This document shows, in pieces, positions 6,249 through 14,327 of a stretch of DNA of 36,396 nucleotides. This DNA comes from Deltaproteobacteria bacterium. Its GTDB lineage: Bacteria; Myxococcota_A; UBA796; UBA9615. How positions within the stretch are numbered: position 1 is the first letter of the stretch; each line of letters starts with the position of its first letter. Made by a program: the position numbers and the translations under genes. The stretch spans positions 1 to 36,396 of the forward strand of contig JAGSHC010000034.1 of assembly GCA_023954745.1 (NCBI GenBank). Direction: 5' to 3'. A model generated the notes under the pieces. That model saw nothing but the letters and a program-made list of their open reading frames with translations, was not told the DNA's origin and ran no database searches.

Positions 6249-8879
6249 TGCGGGGCGGATCTCCGGAGTCACCAACAGCAAGAGCGACGGCAAGACCAGC
6301 AGGGCGGCCGCGAGGGCGAGCAGGATCATCACCGCCGTGAGCAGCCCATATGCGGCGAACATCGGCATCGGGGCGAAGGCCAGGATCGAGAACCCGACCG
6401 CGCTGGAGAAGGCGCTGGCGGCGAGAGCCTGGCCGGTGCCGGCCCCCGCCGCCCGAAGCGCCGCGAGTCGGCTCGGTGCCCCCTCCAGCTCTTCGCGGAA
6501 CCGCATCGTGAAGTGCACGGAGAAGTCGATGCCGACGCCGATGGAGATGGCCCCGATCGTGGCGGTGACGACGTTGAGCGAGTAGCCGACCGCGTACATG
6601 AAGCCGTAGAGCCAGACCGCGACGAGCACGACGGGCACGGTGCTGACAACGCCGTAGCGCACCGAGCGCATGAAACCGGAGGCTGCGAGCAGGCAGAGCA
6701 ACACCGCGAAGGGGAACGAGAGCTGGAAGGCGAGCACGACGGCGTCGAGGCTGGCCTGCCGCACGATGGCTCCTCCGGTGAGGACGGCACGCGCCGCGGG
6801 ATCGTGGGCTCGGAGGTCGGCTTGAAGTTGCGCCACAACGGGGGCCAGGAAGGCGCGAGTCCGCTCGACCTCGTCCTGATCGCGGGAGTCGCGAAGCTCG
6901 AGATGCAGACGCGTCGCCGCGGAGGTCAGCGCGCCGTCCCCCTCCCCGAGGGAGACCATGCTCCGCGCTCTCTCGGCCGTCACCGCCATGGGACCTCCCG
7001 CGGCCCCAGGCACTCCATCCCGGCGGGCGTCCCGGAGCCGCTGCTCCATGGCCGCGCTCCCATCGAGAGCCCCGCCCGCGATCTCGACGAGCTCCACCAC
7101 ACCGCCGCCCGTCTTGATCCGCCCCTGGGCGTCCTGCGAGAGGCGCTCCGTAGACAGCCCGCGGATGGTCTCCCGGGTCGTCCGCAGCACGGCGAGCACC
7201 GCGGGGTCGGAGAGGTCGGCCTCGATGTAGATGTCCGCTGGCTCCCCGGCCTGCTCGACAGCGTGGCGGTCGTACTTGTCGAGGCCCACCACGAAGTCGG
7301 TCGAGGCAGAGAAGAAGTCCCGCACGTCGAAGGAGGCCCGGGACTGCAGACCTCCCCAGCCAGCGGCCACGGTCACGAGCGCGAGCAGGGGCAGGACGAG
7401 GGCGCGGTGAGCCGTGGCCCCAGCCACGACCGCGCCGATGCGGGCAGACCCTGCGCCCGAGGGACGACCTGCTTCCGAGGGCGCAGTCGAGCCAGCGGGC
7501 CTCCCAGGGAGCAGCCGAGCCGGCAAGGCGAGGCAGACGAGTCCCTGTCCCGCAAGCAGGGCGACGCCCCCGAGGGGAGACACGAACACGCTCACCACGA
7601 CGGTCCCCATCGCCCACAGGGACGCCACGAGCCCCGCCACCGCGGGGCCCCCGCCGTGAGGCACGAACCCAAACCGCCCCTCGAGGCGACTCAGGACGAG
7701 CGGGGTGAAGACTCCGAGGAGGAAGAAGGCAGACACCGTCGCGAGCGAGGCAGCGATGGCGAACTGGACCAGCGACTCGATCCCGGCCAGCCCATTCGAG
7801 AGAAATGCCACCGCGTCGCTGACCATCGCGACAATCAGGGCAGACAGGACCGCACCGAGGCCGGCGACGAACGCGCCCCTTGGAGCGCGTCCTCCCCGCG
7901 CCAACTCCTCCCGGTACCGCCCGATGGCGTGGAAGGCGAAGTCGACCCCGAAGGAGACCATCGCGATGGGCACGATGATGCTCAGGATCTGGTCGTTCTC
8001 GAGGCCCAGGAGGTTGCTGAGGCCCCGGAGCCAGACCATCAGCATGCCCAGGCTGAAGCCCGTCACGGCGACCGCCCAATACGAACGGAACGTCAGCCCG
8101 AGTAGCAGGAGCACCGCCAGCACCGTCAAGGCGATGAACGGGCCCGCGCTCTCCCCCTGCTCCGTGCTGGTCAGGTTCACGTCGATGGCGAGCCCCCACA
8201 CCTGCAGGTGCTGCTCATCTCCGCGAAGGACCTCCAGGACCGCGCGGGCGTATTCCTCCTTCGTTGTGTCGTCGGAGCCCAGGACCGCGTCGACGCTCCC
8301 ACCACCGAGGAGGGCGTTGTCCGCGAGCACGTGCCCGAGCAGCGCCGGCGCGACCCAGCGTCCCGCCTCGTCTCGATGAGCCTCCGGCGAGAGCTGAAAC
8401 ACCTCCGGGCCCGGCGAGTCCATGAGGACCGCCACCGCGTCAGAGACCTGCTTCTCCGTCGCACCTTGGAGGCCGAAGGTGCCCCGCGCGAAGAGCATCG
8501 CGTTCACGACGTCGGCCAGGGTCAGGATCCCGTGGATGTCGGCCTCGGGCGCCTCGGACCGCCAGTGCGCGAGCTTTCCGCCGAGATCGGGATGGCCCCG
8601 AAGAGTCAGCCCCCGAGTGAAGAGCGCCAGAAGCGACTCACGGTCGAGCACATTCCCGTCCGGCGCCTCGATCACGAAGACCATGTGGTGCACGGGCCAG
8701 GGGAGCCGTTCGGCCAGCAGGTCTCGGGCCTCGAAGACGGGACCGGTGGGCTCCTGGGAGGCCGTCGCCGTGGGCGCCATGGCGACGAAGGGCACTGCCA
8801 GCAGGACCGTCACCAAGACGGTGAGGGCGATCACGGCGCCGGCGCGGCGGTCCAGGAATTCGGCGACAGCCCTCAGCAA
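6228..8879 (-). CDS. MMPL/RND-superfamily transporter
   Basis: 883 residues from TTG 8879. Two similar halves each have one leading membrane helix, a large periplasmic domain and a cluster of about five more helices, giving 12 in all. The signature follows the fourth-helix region in both halves: GVDFAFHAIGRYREEL in the first and GVGIDFSVHFTMRFREEL in the second. This is typical of MMPL and HpnN/patched-like members that move lipids or hydrophobic compounds with proton motive force. No periplasmic adaptor or outer-membrane partner is adjacent. The TTG start has no SD but sits 6 nt after a TACGAC -10-like hexamer, fitting a leaderless transcript. An 8-bp inverted repeat lies upstream. The substrate is unknown; hopanoid, polyene or other lipid export is a guess. 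Confidence 0.9.
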   Translation of the reverse strand: MLRAVAEFLDRRAGAVIALTVLVTVLLAVPFVAMAPTATASQEPTGPVFEARDLLAERLPWPVHHMVFVIEAPDGNVLDRESLLALFTRGLTLRGHPDLGGKLAHWRSEAPEADIHGILTLADVVNAMLFARGTFGLQGATEKQVSDAVAVLMDSPGPEVFQLSPEAHRDEAGRWVAPALLGHVLADNALLGGGSVDAVLGSDDTTKEEYARAVLEVLRGDEQHLQVWGLAIDVNLTSTEQGESAGPFIALTVLAVLLLLGLTFRSYWAVAVTGFSLGMLMVWLRGLSNLLGLENDQILSIIVPIAMVSFGVDFAFHAIGRYREELARGGRAPRGAFVAGLGAVLSALIVAMVSDAVAFLSNGLAGIESLVQFAIAASLATVSAFFLLGVFTPLVLSRLEGRFGFVPHGGGPAVAGLVASLWAMGTVVVSVFVSPLGGVALLAGQGLVCLALPARLLPGRPAGSTAPSEAGRPSGAGSARIGAVVAGATAHRALVLPLLALVTVAAGWGGLQSRASFDVRDFFSASTDFVVGLDKYDRHAVEQAGEPADIYIEADLSDPAVLAVLRTTRETIRGLSTERLSQDAQGRIKTGGGVVELVEIAGGALDGSAAMEQRLRDARRDGVPGAAGGPMAVTAERARSMVSLGEGDGALTSAATRLHLELRDSRDQDEVERTRAFLAPVVAQLQADLRAHDPAARAVLTGGAIVRQASLDAVVLAFQLSFPFAVLLCLLAASGFMRSVRYGVVSTVPVVLVAVWLYGFMYAVGYSLNVVTATIGAISIGVGIDFSVHFTMRFREELEGAPSRLAALRAAGAGTGQALAASAFSSAVGFSILAFAPMPMFAAYGLLTAVMILLALAAALLVLPSLLLLVTPEIRPASAPVEA

Positions 8880-8885
8880 GGCTCA

Positions 8886-8891
8886 GTCGTA
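8886..8891 (-). promoter_or_regulatory. -10-like element of the MMPL gene
   Basis: Minus-strand GCTACGAC with the hexamer TACGAC 6 nt before TTG 8879. It shares the GCTAC core with other promoters in the window. No good -35 is visible. Confidence 0.45.
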
Positions 8892-8902
8892 GCTGAAGTC
8901 GG

Positions 8903-8925
8903 CGCCCGCCGCGTGAAGGCGGGCG
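8903..8925. promoter_or_regulatory. 8-bp inverted repeat in a divergent promoter region
   Basis: CGCCCGCC, a 7-nt loop GCGTGAA, then GGCGGGCG: a perfect 8-bp inverted repeat about 15 bp upstream of the MMPL -10. It overlaps where the MMPL -35 should be and could be an operator. Chance is possible in such GC-rich DNA. Confidence 0.35.
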
Positions 8926-8997
8926 GATTGCCGTGCCCGCTCTGGGGAGCCCGCCCCTTGCGCCGAGGGGGCCACGCGACGTAGACCGTGCCCGCCG

Positions 8998-9612
8998 ATG
9001 GATGTCGACTACTTCCTGCGCCCGTCCCGGTGGGTGTTCTACGCGCACACCGTGTTCTGGGCTGCCTTCCTGGTGGCTCGGATGCGCGCGCTGGCCGGAG
9101 CCGGTGCGGCCGAGCAAGCGGATCAGCCGCGGCACCGCGCGGAGCCCGTGGACGCGGCCCACGCCAGCCTCCTGGTCCGAGCCCACGTCGTCACCCTCGT
9201 CGCGCTGTACCCCCTCCTGTGGGCGGCCTGCAGCGTGTCCCGCGATGCCCCCACGCTCCTTCGTGGCAGCCTCGCCGTGGCCCTGATCGTGGGAGGTGGA
9301 GCCGTCGCCGCCTGGGCCCTCACCGTGTTCCGCTCCTACCGCCTCAAGGCGACACTGGAGCCGGGACACGAGCTCTGCCAGGACGGTCCCTTTCGCTACG
9401 TGAGACACCCCATCTACCTCGCCTTCGGGCTGCTCGGCGCGGGCACCGCCCTGTGGGCAGACACCGCCGCCCTCTGGGGCGTTGCGGCCCTGCTGTGGCT
9501 GATCGCAGACCTGCGGGGCCGGACCGAAGAGAAGCTGCTCGTCGAGACCTTCGGTGAGCGCTATCGCTCCTACTTGGGGAGTACGTCGCGCCTGCTCCCG
9601 TGGGTCTACTGA
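8998..9612 (+). CDS. ICMT/PEMT-family membrane methyltransferase
   Basis: 204 residues from ATG 8998. Four to five hydrophobic segments are seen (roughly 12-28, 62-82, 92-112, 140-170). The conserved C-terminal signature is present: GPFRYVRHPIYLAF near residues 130-143, then EEKLLVETFGERYRSYL near 178-194. The RHP-x-Y and EE...F-G-xx-Y elements bind S-adenosylmethionine in isoprenylcysteine carboxyl methyltransferase and phospholipid methyltransferase relatives. Bacterial members of this superfamily methylate assorted small or lipid substrates, so the target is open. It is divergent from the MMPL gene across 118 bp and convergent with the next gene. The ATG has no clear SD. Confidence 0.85.
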   Translation: MDVDYFLRPSRWVFYAHTVFWAAFLVARMRALAGAGAAEQADQPRHRAEPVDAAHASLLVRAHVVTLVALYPLLWAACSVSRDAPTLLRGSLAVALIVGGGAVAAWALTVFRSYRLKATLEPGHELCQDGPFRYVRHPIYLAFGLLGAGTALWADTAALWGVAALLWLIADLRGRTEEKLLVETFGERYRSYLGSTSRLLPWVY

Positions 9613-9630
9613 GCGGCCGAACCGCCCGCA

Positions 9631-10896
9631 TCAGCGACCCAGGGTCCTCCACAGGAAGAACCAGGCGGTCAGTTCCTCGAGCCGGTCGTCCCGCTCCTCC
9701 AGGGGACGCAGCTGCCGGGACGCCCTCGCGAGGGCCACGAAGCGGGCGAGCCGGGTCAGCGCGGGCCGAAGCTCCGCCTCCTCGAGCAGGCCGTGGCCGT
9801 GCACGATGTGCGCGGTGGTGAGGGCAGCGCGGCGGTTCCAGTCCGCAGCCCGTCCGCGTCCTTCACGCCGGGCCGGCTCCTCCCCGGCGAGCAGCGCGTC
9901 CACGCACTCGGCCCCCCACTCCGCAGCGATGCGCAGGGGCGAGGTGGGCGCGTGGGAGTGCTTCGCCAGCGCCACCTCGTCGGCGAGCCACGGCTGGAGC
10001 GAGCGCAGCCAGTCGGGGTCGAGCAGCTGGTCGTTCTCGAGCTTGTACGGATCCAGCTCGGCCACCACGTCGAGCTCGGCGTGGGCGATGCAAAGAGTCG
10101 CGACGGGGTCCAGGGTGTTCGACAGCGCCGCCACCTGGCGCTCGGTCCACTTCCTGTAGGCGGTGCGGGTCACCACCACGTCGTCTTCGATGGTCACCAG
10201 CATGGGCACGGTCCACACCGCCGCCATCATGGAGCGGAGCTGGGCCCAGCCCGTGGGGTCGTCGGACAGCCGAGGGCCGTCCGTCGCCGTGCGCATCATG
10301 CACGCGCACTCGGGGCGCAAGGACGCGACCCAGCGCTCGCCACACACGACCAGGTGCGCCGGGTAGTTGATGCAGGCCTGGGGCTTGGCCTCGATGCCGC
10401 CCTTCTTGTGCACCGCGCACAGCCCATCGGGATCGAGGAACGCACAGGAGCCCTCGATGTCGAGCACGTTCAGCGGCCCATCGGGGTGCGCGTCGAAGGC
10501 GGGGACGAACACGTCGTCCAGGGGGACGTCCCGATCCCAGTCGTCGGCGAGCAGCGAGCGGATGCGCGTGGCGTCCTGGGGCATCGCCGGGATGTGGTGA
10601 TAGAGCCCACAGCAGGACCCGCTGCCATCGCAGGAGGCCCGCAGGAACGGAAGCGCCATGGGGCGCGCGAGGTCCCGCGGCTCCACGTTGCGGCCCACCA
10701 GCTGTCCCAAACGGTTCACGCCGGCTTCGGGGATCGGTCCGCCGAGCACCAGCGGCTCGGCTTCTCCCGCGGGCTCAGGGGCGCTCCCCACCTCCCGCTC
10801 GACGGGCATGGACCCATCGGGGGGATGCACGAACTCACGAAGCTCGCCGTCGATCACCGCGCGGCGCACAAGGGGCAGGGAAGAGCCGGGTCGCAT
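9631..10896 (-). CDS. YkgJ-family cysteine-cluster protein
   Basis: 421 residues from ATG 10896. The middle carries a Cys cluster: CDGSGSCC near residue 89-96, then GSCAFLDPDGLCAVH, ACINYP and ECACMM. This pattern fits the YkgJ / CxxCxxCC family, thought to bind zinc or an iron-sulfur cluster. The N-terminal 80 residues and C-terminal 200 residues (helical, no motif I know) make it much longer than the usual stand-alone domain. No membrane segment or signal peptide is evident, so it is probably cytoplasmic. Function is unknown. The start lies 8 nt after TACCCT, leaderless style, and its promoter interlocks with that of the divergent glycosyltransferase. Confidence 0.75.
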   Translation of the reverse strand: MRPGSSLPLVRRAVIDGELREFVHPPDGSMPVEREVGSAPEPAGEAEPLVLGGPIPEAGVNRLGQLVGRNVEPRDLARPMALPFLRASCDGSGSCCGLYHHIPAMPQDATRIRSLLADDWDRDVPLDDVFVPAFDAHPDGPLNVLDIEGSCAFLDPDGLCAVHKKGGIEAKPQACINYPAHLVVCGERWVASLRPECACMMRTATDGPRLSDDPTGWAQLRSMMAAVWTVPMLVTIEDDVVVTRTAYRKWTERQVAALSNTLDPVATLCIAHAELDVVAELDPYKLENDQLLDPDWLRSLQPWLADEVALAKHSHAPTSPLRIAAEWGAECVDALLAGEEPARREGRGRAADWNRRAALTTAHIVHGHGLLEEAELRPALTRLARFVALARASRQLRPLEERDDRLEELTAWFFLWRTLGR

Positions 10897-10904
10897 GGGG
10901 TCGG

Positions 10905-10910
10905 AGGGTA
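10905..10910 (-). promoter_or_regulatory. -10-like element of the YkgJ-family gene
   Basis: Minus-strand GGCTACCCT; TACCCT lies 8 nt before ATG 10896, with no SD between. Confidence 0.45.
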
Positions 10911-10930
10911 GCCGAGGGCCTCGTGGCGGG

Positions 10931-10936
10931 TACCCT
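10931..10936 (+). promoter_or_regulatory. -10-like element of the glycosyltransferase gene
   Basis: GGGTACCCTC with TACCCT 7 nt before GTG 10944. Its expected -35 position falls on the opposite-strand -10 at 10905-10910, so the two divergent promoters overlap. Confidence 0.45.
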
Positions 10937-10943
10937 CACCGCC

Positions 10944-12131
10944 GTGCCGCCAAGCTCCGACCAGCCAGGGGACTCCGAGGAGAGCCGCCGCGACGCCCAC
11001 TGGGGCTCCGGCGCCTCCTACGCAGGGGACGCTCCCCTCTTCTCCGTGGTGGTGCCCACCTGGCACGGTGCCATGGAGTGGCTGGGCGAGTGCCTCGAAG
11101 GGATCCGGGCCCAGCGCGAGCATGTGCCTGAGGTCCTCGTCGTGTTCGACGGACCTGCCGAGGAAGCCCGCGCCCTCACCCGACGCATCCTCCCCGCCGC
11201 GAGGCACCTGCCTTTCCGGGACCAGCGAGGCTTCGCCGCCGCCGCGTCTGCTGGCCTGCGCGCCGCCAGGGGTCGCCTCGTCGCGCTCCTCAACGACGAC
11301 GCGGTAGCCCAGCCCGACTGGCTCGAGTCCATGGCCGACGCCGCCGATCGTCACCCCAACGTGGGCTCCTTCGCCTCACGGGTCCTGCGCGCTGACGACC
11401 CCTCGATGCTCGACAGCGCCGGCCATGGACTCACCCGGTGGGGAGAGCCCTTCGCCCTGGGTCACGGCTCCCCCGACGGTCCGCCGTTCCACGTGGAGCG
11501 ACCGGTCTTCGGCGCTCCTGCTTGTGCGGCCGTCTACCGGTGGGAGCTTCTGCGCGACGTGGGGGCGTTCGACGTGGACTTCGGCGCGTACCTCGAGGAC
11601 GTCGACCTGTCCCTCCGAGCGCAGGTCATGGGCTTCTCCTGCCTCTACGTGCCCTCGGCGCGGGTGTTCCACCGGGGATCGAGCTCCTACGGCTGGGGGC
11701 CCGACGGCGACGGGACCGCCGAGCGACTCGTGGCCCGCAACCGCGTGCGGCTGATGCTCAAGTCCATGCCCCGCAACGCGCTGCGGGCCGCCGCGATCCC
11801 CGCCCTGGCCTCCATCGCGGCCGATCTCGCGTGGCGCGCGGTGCCCGGGAGCGACGCCCACCACGGCGCCGCAGCCCTCGTCGGCACCCTCGAGGGTCTA
11901 CGCGATGCCCGCGCCTCCGTCGCCGCGCGCGGACCGGCTCTCGGAGGACGGCGAGTGGACGACGAGGCCGTCCGCCGGGTACTAGGTGACGCCGAAGCCC
12001 ACCTGCAGGAGATGGGCGGAGCCGGAGGAGGCCGTGCGCGGCGCCTCCAGCTGGCCCAACGTCTGGCGCGCTGGGTGGACCGACGCGAAGAGCGGATCAA
12101 GCACCCTCTCTTCGCCACCGAGGCTTCCTGA
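10944..12131 (+). CDS. Family 2 glycosyltransferase (rhamnosyltransferase-like)
   Basis: 395 residues from GTG 10944, chosen because it lies 7 nt after TACCCT; GTG 10923 would add seven residues but precedes the -10. The GT-A fold begins FSVVVPTWHG near residue 33. The nucleotide/metal site is LLNDDAV near 115, and the acceptor/base region is YLEDVDLSLRAQVMGF near 215, followed by a helical C-terminal region. This resembles WbbL-type enzymes that add sugars to cell-surface polysaccharide. There is no membrane segment. It heads an operon with an NAD-dependent sugar epimerase (17-nt gap), which could supply its nucleotide sugar. Confidence 0.88.
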   Translation: MPPSSDQPGDSEESRRDAHWGSGASYAGDAPLFSVVVPTWHGAMEWLGECLEGIRAQREHVPEVLVVFDGPAEEARALTRRILPAARHLPFRDQRGFAAAASAGLRAARGRLVALLNDDAVAQPDWLESMADAADRHPNVGSFASRVLRADDPSMLDSAGHGLTRWGEPFALGHGSPDGPPFHVERPVFGAPACAAVYRWELLRDVGAFDVDFGAYLEDVDLSLRAQVMGFSCLYVPSARVFHRGSSSYGWGPDGDGTAERLVARNRVRLMLKSMPRNALRAAAIPALASIAADLAWRAVPGSDAHHGAAALVGTLEGLRDARASVAARGPALGGRRVDDEAVRRVLGDAEAHLQEMGGAGGGRARRLQLAQRLARWVDRREERIKHPLFATEAS

Positions 12132-12148
12132 GCCGACCTGGAGACTCC

Positions 12149-13099
12149 ATGCGCGTTCTCGTCACCGGTGCCGCCGGATTCATTGCCTCCCACATCGCCG
12201 ACGTCCTCGTGGGGCGCGGAGACGAGGTGGTCGTGCTCGACGACCTCAGCAACGGCGTGGTCACCAACATCCCCGAAGGGGCGGCATTCATCGAAGGCGA
12301 CGTGCGCGACCCGGCGGCCGTGGACCGGGCCTTCACCGCGCTGGCCGGGCCCATCGAGGGCGTCTGCCACCTCGCGGGGCAGGCATCGACCTTCAAGTCC
12401 TTCGACGAGCCCGCCTGGGACATGGACGTCAACGGGGTCGGAACCGCCCGCATGCTCGAAGGGGCGCGACGCCACGGCGCCAAGACCTTCCTCTACGCGT
12501 CGTCCATGACGGCGTACGGCCATCCCGAGCGCCTGCCCGTCACCGAGGACCAGCGCTGCGCGCCGGTCAGCTACTACGGGATCACGAAGTGGGCCGCCGA
12601 GCAGGCCGTGCTCATCAGCAGCAAGCCCGAAGCCATGAACCTCAAGGCCGCCTGCTTCCGCATGTTCAACGTGTACGGACCCCGCCAGTCATTGACCAAC
12701 CCCTACCAGGGTGTTCTCGGTATCTTTCTGGGCAACGTGCTGAGGGACGAGCCCATTCGCATCTTCGGAGACGGCGAGCAGAGCCGAGACTTCGTGTACG
12801 TGGGAGATGTGGCTGCGGCCTGGGTCGCTGCCCTGGACGGACCTCCGGACGAGGCCGCCGCCCTGAACATCGGCACGGCCACCCAGACCAGCATCAACGA
12901 GCTGTGGCGCGCCGCGGTCACCGCGTGTGGCCGCGATCCAGAGACCTACCCCGTCAGCTACGAGGAGACGCGCCCGGGCGACCAGCGGCACATGCGCGCG
13001 AACATCGACAAGGCCTGCGCCACCATCGGCTGGGAGCCGCAGGTGAGCTTCGCCGAGGGGATGAAGCGCACAGCGGACTGGGCACGAGGGGCCGTGTGA
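12149..13099 (+). CDS. NAD-dependent nucleotide-sugar epimerase/dehydratase (extended SDR)
   Basis: 316 residues from ATG 12149, preceded by a GGAG. The Rossmann motif reads TGAAGFIASH at residues 6-15. The first two glycines of GxxGxxG are kept and the third is Ala, a tolerated but less common change. The catalytic Ser is in SSMTAYG (about 124), and Tyr/Lys are in YYGITKWAAE (about 149-153). FRMFNVYGPRQ and RDFVYVGDVAAA are typical of UDP-glucose 4-epimerase-like enzymes. It probably makes a nucleotide sugar for the upstream glycosyltransferase. Epimerase and dehydratase cannot be separated by eye. Its stop overlaps the next start (GTGA). Confidence 0.9.
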   Translation: MRVLVTGAAGFIASHIADVLVGRGDEVVVLDDLSNGVVTNIPEGAAFIEGDVRDPAAVDRAFTALAGPIEGVCHLAGQASTFKSFDEPAWDMDVNGVGTARMLEGARRHGAKTFLYASSMTAYGHPERLPVTEDQRCAPVSYYGITKWAAEQAVLISSKPEAMNLKAACFRMFNVYGPRQSLTNPYQGVLGIFLGNVLRDEPIRIFGDGEQSRDFVYVGDVAAAWVAALDGPPDEAAALNIGTATQTSINELWRAAVTACGRDPETYPVSYEETRPGDQRHMRANIDKACATIGWEPQVSFAEGMKRTADWARGAV

Positions 13100-14169
13100 G
13101 GACGTTCGTTCTCCTGGGGCTGCTGGCGGCGAGCGCGAGTGCGGGGTGCGATCCCGCACCGGCGCTGGACTGGGACCACCCCACAGCCGTGGGCTCGGCT
13201 CCCGACCCTGTCGATGCAGGCGTGGACGAGATCGTGTTCGCTGCCATCGGCGACTTCGGCGAGGAGGGCGAGCCTCAGACCCGCGTGGCGGGGGCGGTGG
13301 CAGACGCCTGCGTGGAGGCCGGCGGGTGCGACTTCGCCCTGACCCTGGGCGACAACCTCTATGACTTCGGCCTCAATGGCAGCGAGGAGGCCGAGCAGCG
13401 GCTTCGCGCCCTGGTGGATTCGTATCCACAGATGCCGAAGTTCATGGTGCTGGGCAACCACGACTGGCACGCCATCCGCACCGAGCTGTCCCGCGCGCAG
13501 CGGGAGCTGGAGTGGATCGCCGAGCAGGACGACGTCTTCGGCGCCTTCCACTACTACGACTTCCGCGCCGGGCCCGCGCAGTTCCACGGGATGGACTCGA
13601 ACTGGATCGTGCGCCACCTCGACTCCGATGAGGCGACGGAGTTGGACGCGTGGGGCCAGACCATCGGCGCCTCCGACGCCCCGTGGACCTTCACCTTCGG
13701 CCACCACCCGATCTTGTCCAACGGGCGCCACGGCAACGCTGGCGACTACCGGGACACCGGGCTCGACCTGTGGCCCGGCACCAACTACCGCGCGTTCCTC
13801 GACGAGCACGTCATCGGCACGGCCGACCTCCACCTGGCGGGCCACGACCACAACCTCAACTTCTTCCCCGGGACCGGCGGCCCCAACGGCGACGCCACCG
13901 CGACCCTCGTGTCTGGCTCGGCGGCGAAGTGTCGGGGCCTCGGCCCCGTCAGCGCGAACCCCGGAACGGGCGACGCGGGGACTGGGGTCACCGCCACCTA
14001 CGAGTTCTACGGCTTCGGCTTCGCCCTGGTGCGGGTGACCGACGACGAGCTGGTCGTGACCATGCACGCGGAGGGAATGGATCCCTGGACCACACGCCGC
14101 TCGCTGGACTCCGTCGCCTGGACCATCGACGGCGACCCCTTCATCGACACCAGCTCCCACTGCGAATAG
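13096..14169 (+). CDS. Calcineurin-like metallophosphoesterase lipoprotein
   Basis: 357 residues from GTG 13096, which overlaps the epimerase stop. That start gives a clean lipoprotein signal (LLGLLAASASAGC, lipid-modified Cys18). The dimetal motifs run in order: GDFG (52-55), GDN (85-87), GNHD (120-123), FGHHPI, and GHDHN further on. This matches tartrate-resistant/purple acid phosphatase-type phosphoesterases, acting in the envelope on phosphomonoesters or phosphoproteins. Coupling to the sugar genes is by operon only; the substrate is unknown. It lies just upstream of the kinase operon, with 92 bp to the CTG at 14262 or 158 bp to ATG 14328. Confidence 0.9.
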   Translation: MRTFVLLGLLAASASAGCDPAPALDWDHPTAVGSAPDPVDAGVDEIVFAAIGDFGEEGEPQTRVAGAVADACVEAGGCDFALTLGDNLYDFGLNGSEEAEQRLRALVDSYPQMPKFMVLGNHDWHAIRTELSRAQRELEWIAEQDDVFGAFHYYDFRAGPAQFHGMDSNWIVRHLDSDEATELDAWGQTIGASDAPWTFTFGHHPILSNGRHGNAGDYRDTGLDLWPGTNYRAFLDEHVIGTADLHLAGHDHNLNFFPGTGGPNGDATATLVSGSAAKCRGLGPVSANPGTGDAGTGVTATYEFYGFGFALVRVTDDELVVTMHAEGMDPWTTRRSLDSVAWTIDGDPFIDTSSHCE

Positions 14170-14211
14170 GTCCCGACGCTCGGTAAACCTCCGACGAGGC
14201 CCCGCCCCACC

Positions 14212-14254
14212 TTGGCTCCTGTCCCTCGCCCCCGGCATGATTCCGCCGAGGAGG
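14212..14254 (+). promoter_or_regulatory. Candidate sigma70-type promoter and strong SD before the kinase operon
   Basis: TTGGCT (14212-14217), an 18-bp spacer, and CATGAT (14236-14241), each matching 4 of 6 consensus bases. GAGGAGG at 14248-14254 lies 7 nt before an in-frame CTG at 14262. The predicted transcription start falls at or just before the SD, which makes the SD's role less certain. Confidence 0.4.
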
Positions 14255-14327
14255 TAGCGGTCTGAGTCAGGGACCCCCGAGTCGACGCATCATCACGAAC
14301 CACGGCCCGCTGCCCGAAGCCATCCAG

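Noticed and set aside
5794-8199. 801-codon minus-strand frame within the MMPL and reductase genes
   Set aside because: It is in another frame of the MMPL gene, Arg/Gly/Pro-rich and without hydrophobic pattern; the MMPL frame carries the family signatures.
14170-14211. Terminator after the phosphoesterase gene
   Set aside because: Only 4-bp stems (CCGA-CGC-TCGG and CCTC-CGAC-GAGG) without a T run, too weak to call. Read-through into the kinase operon remains possible.
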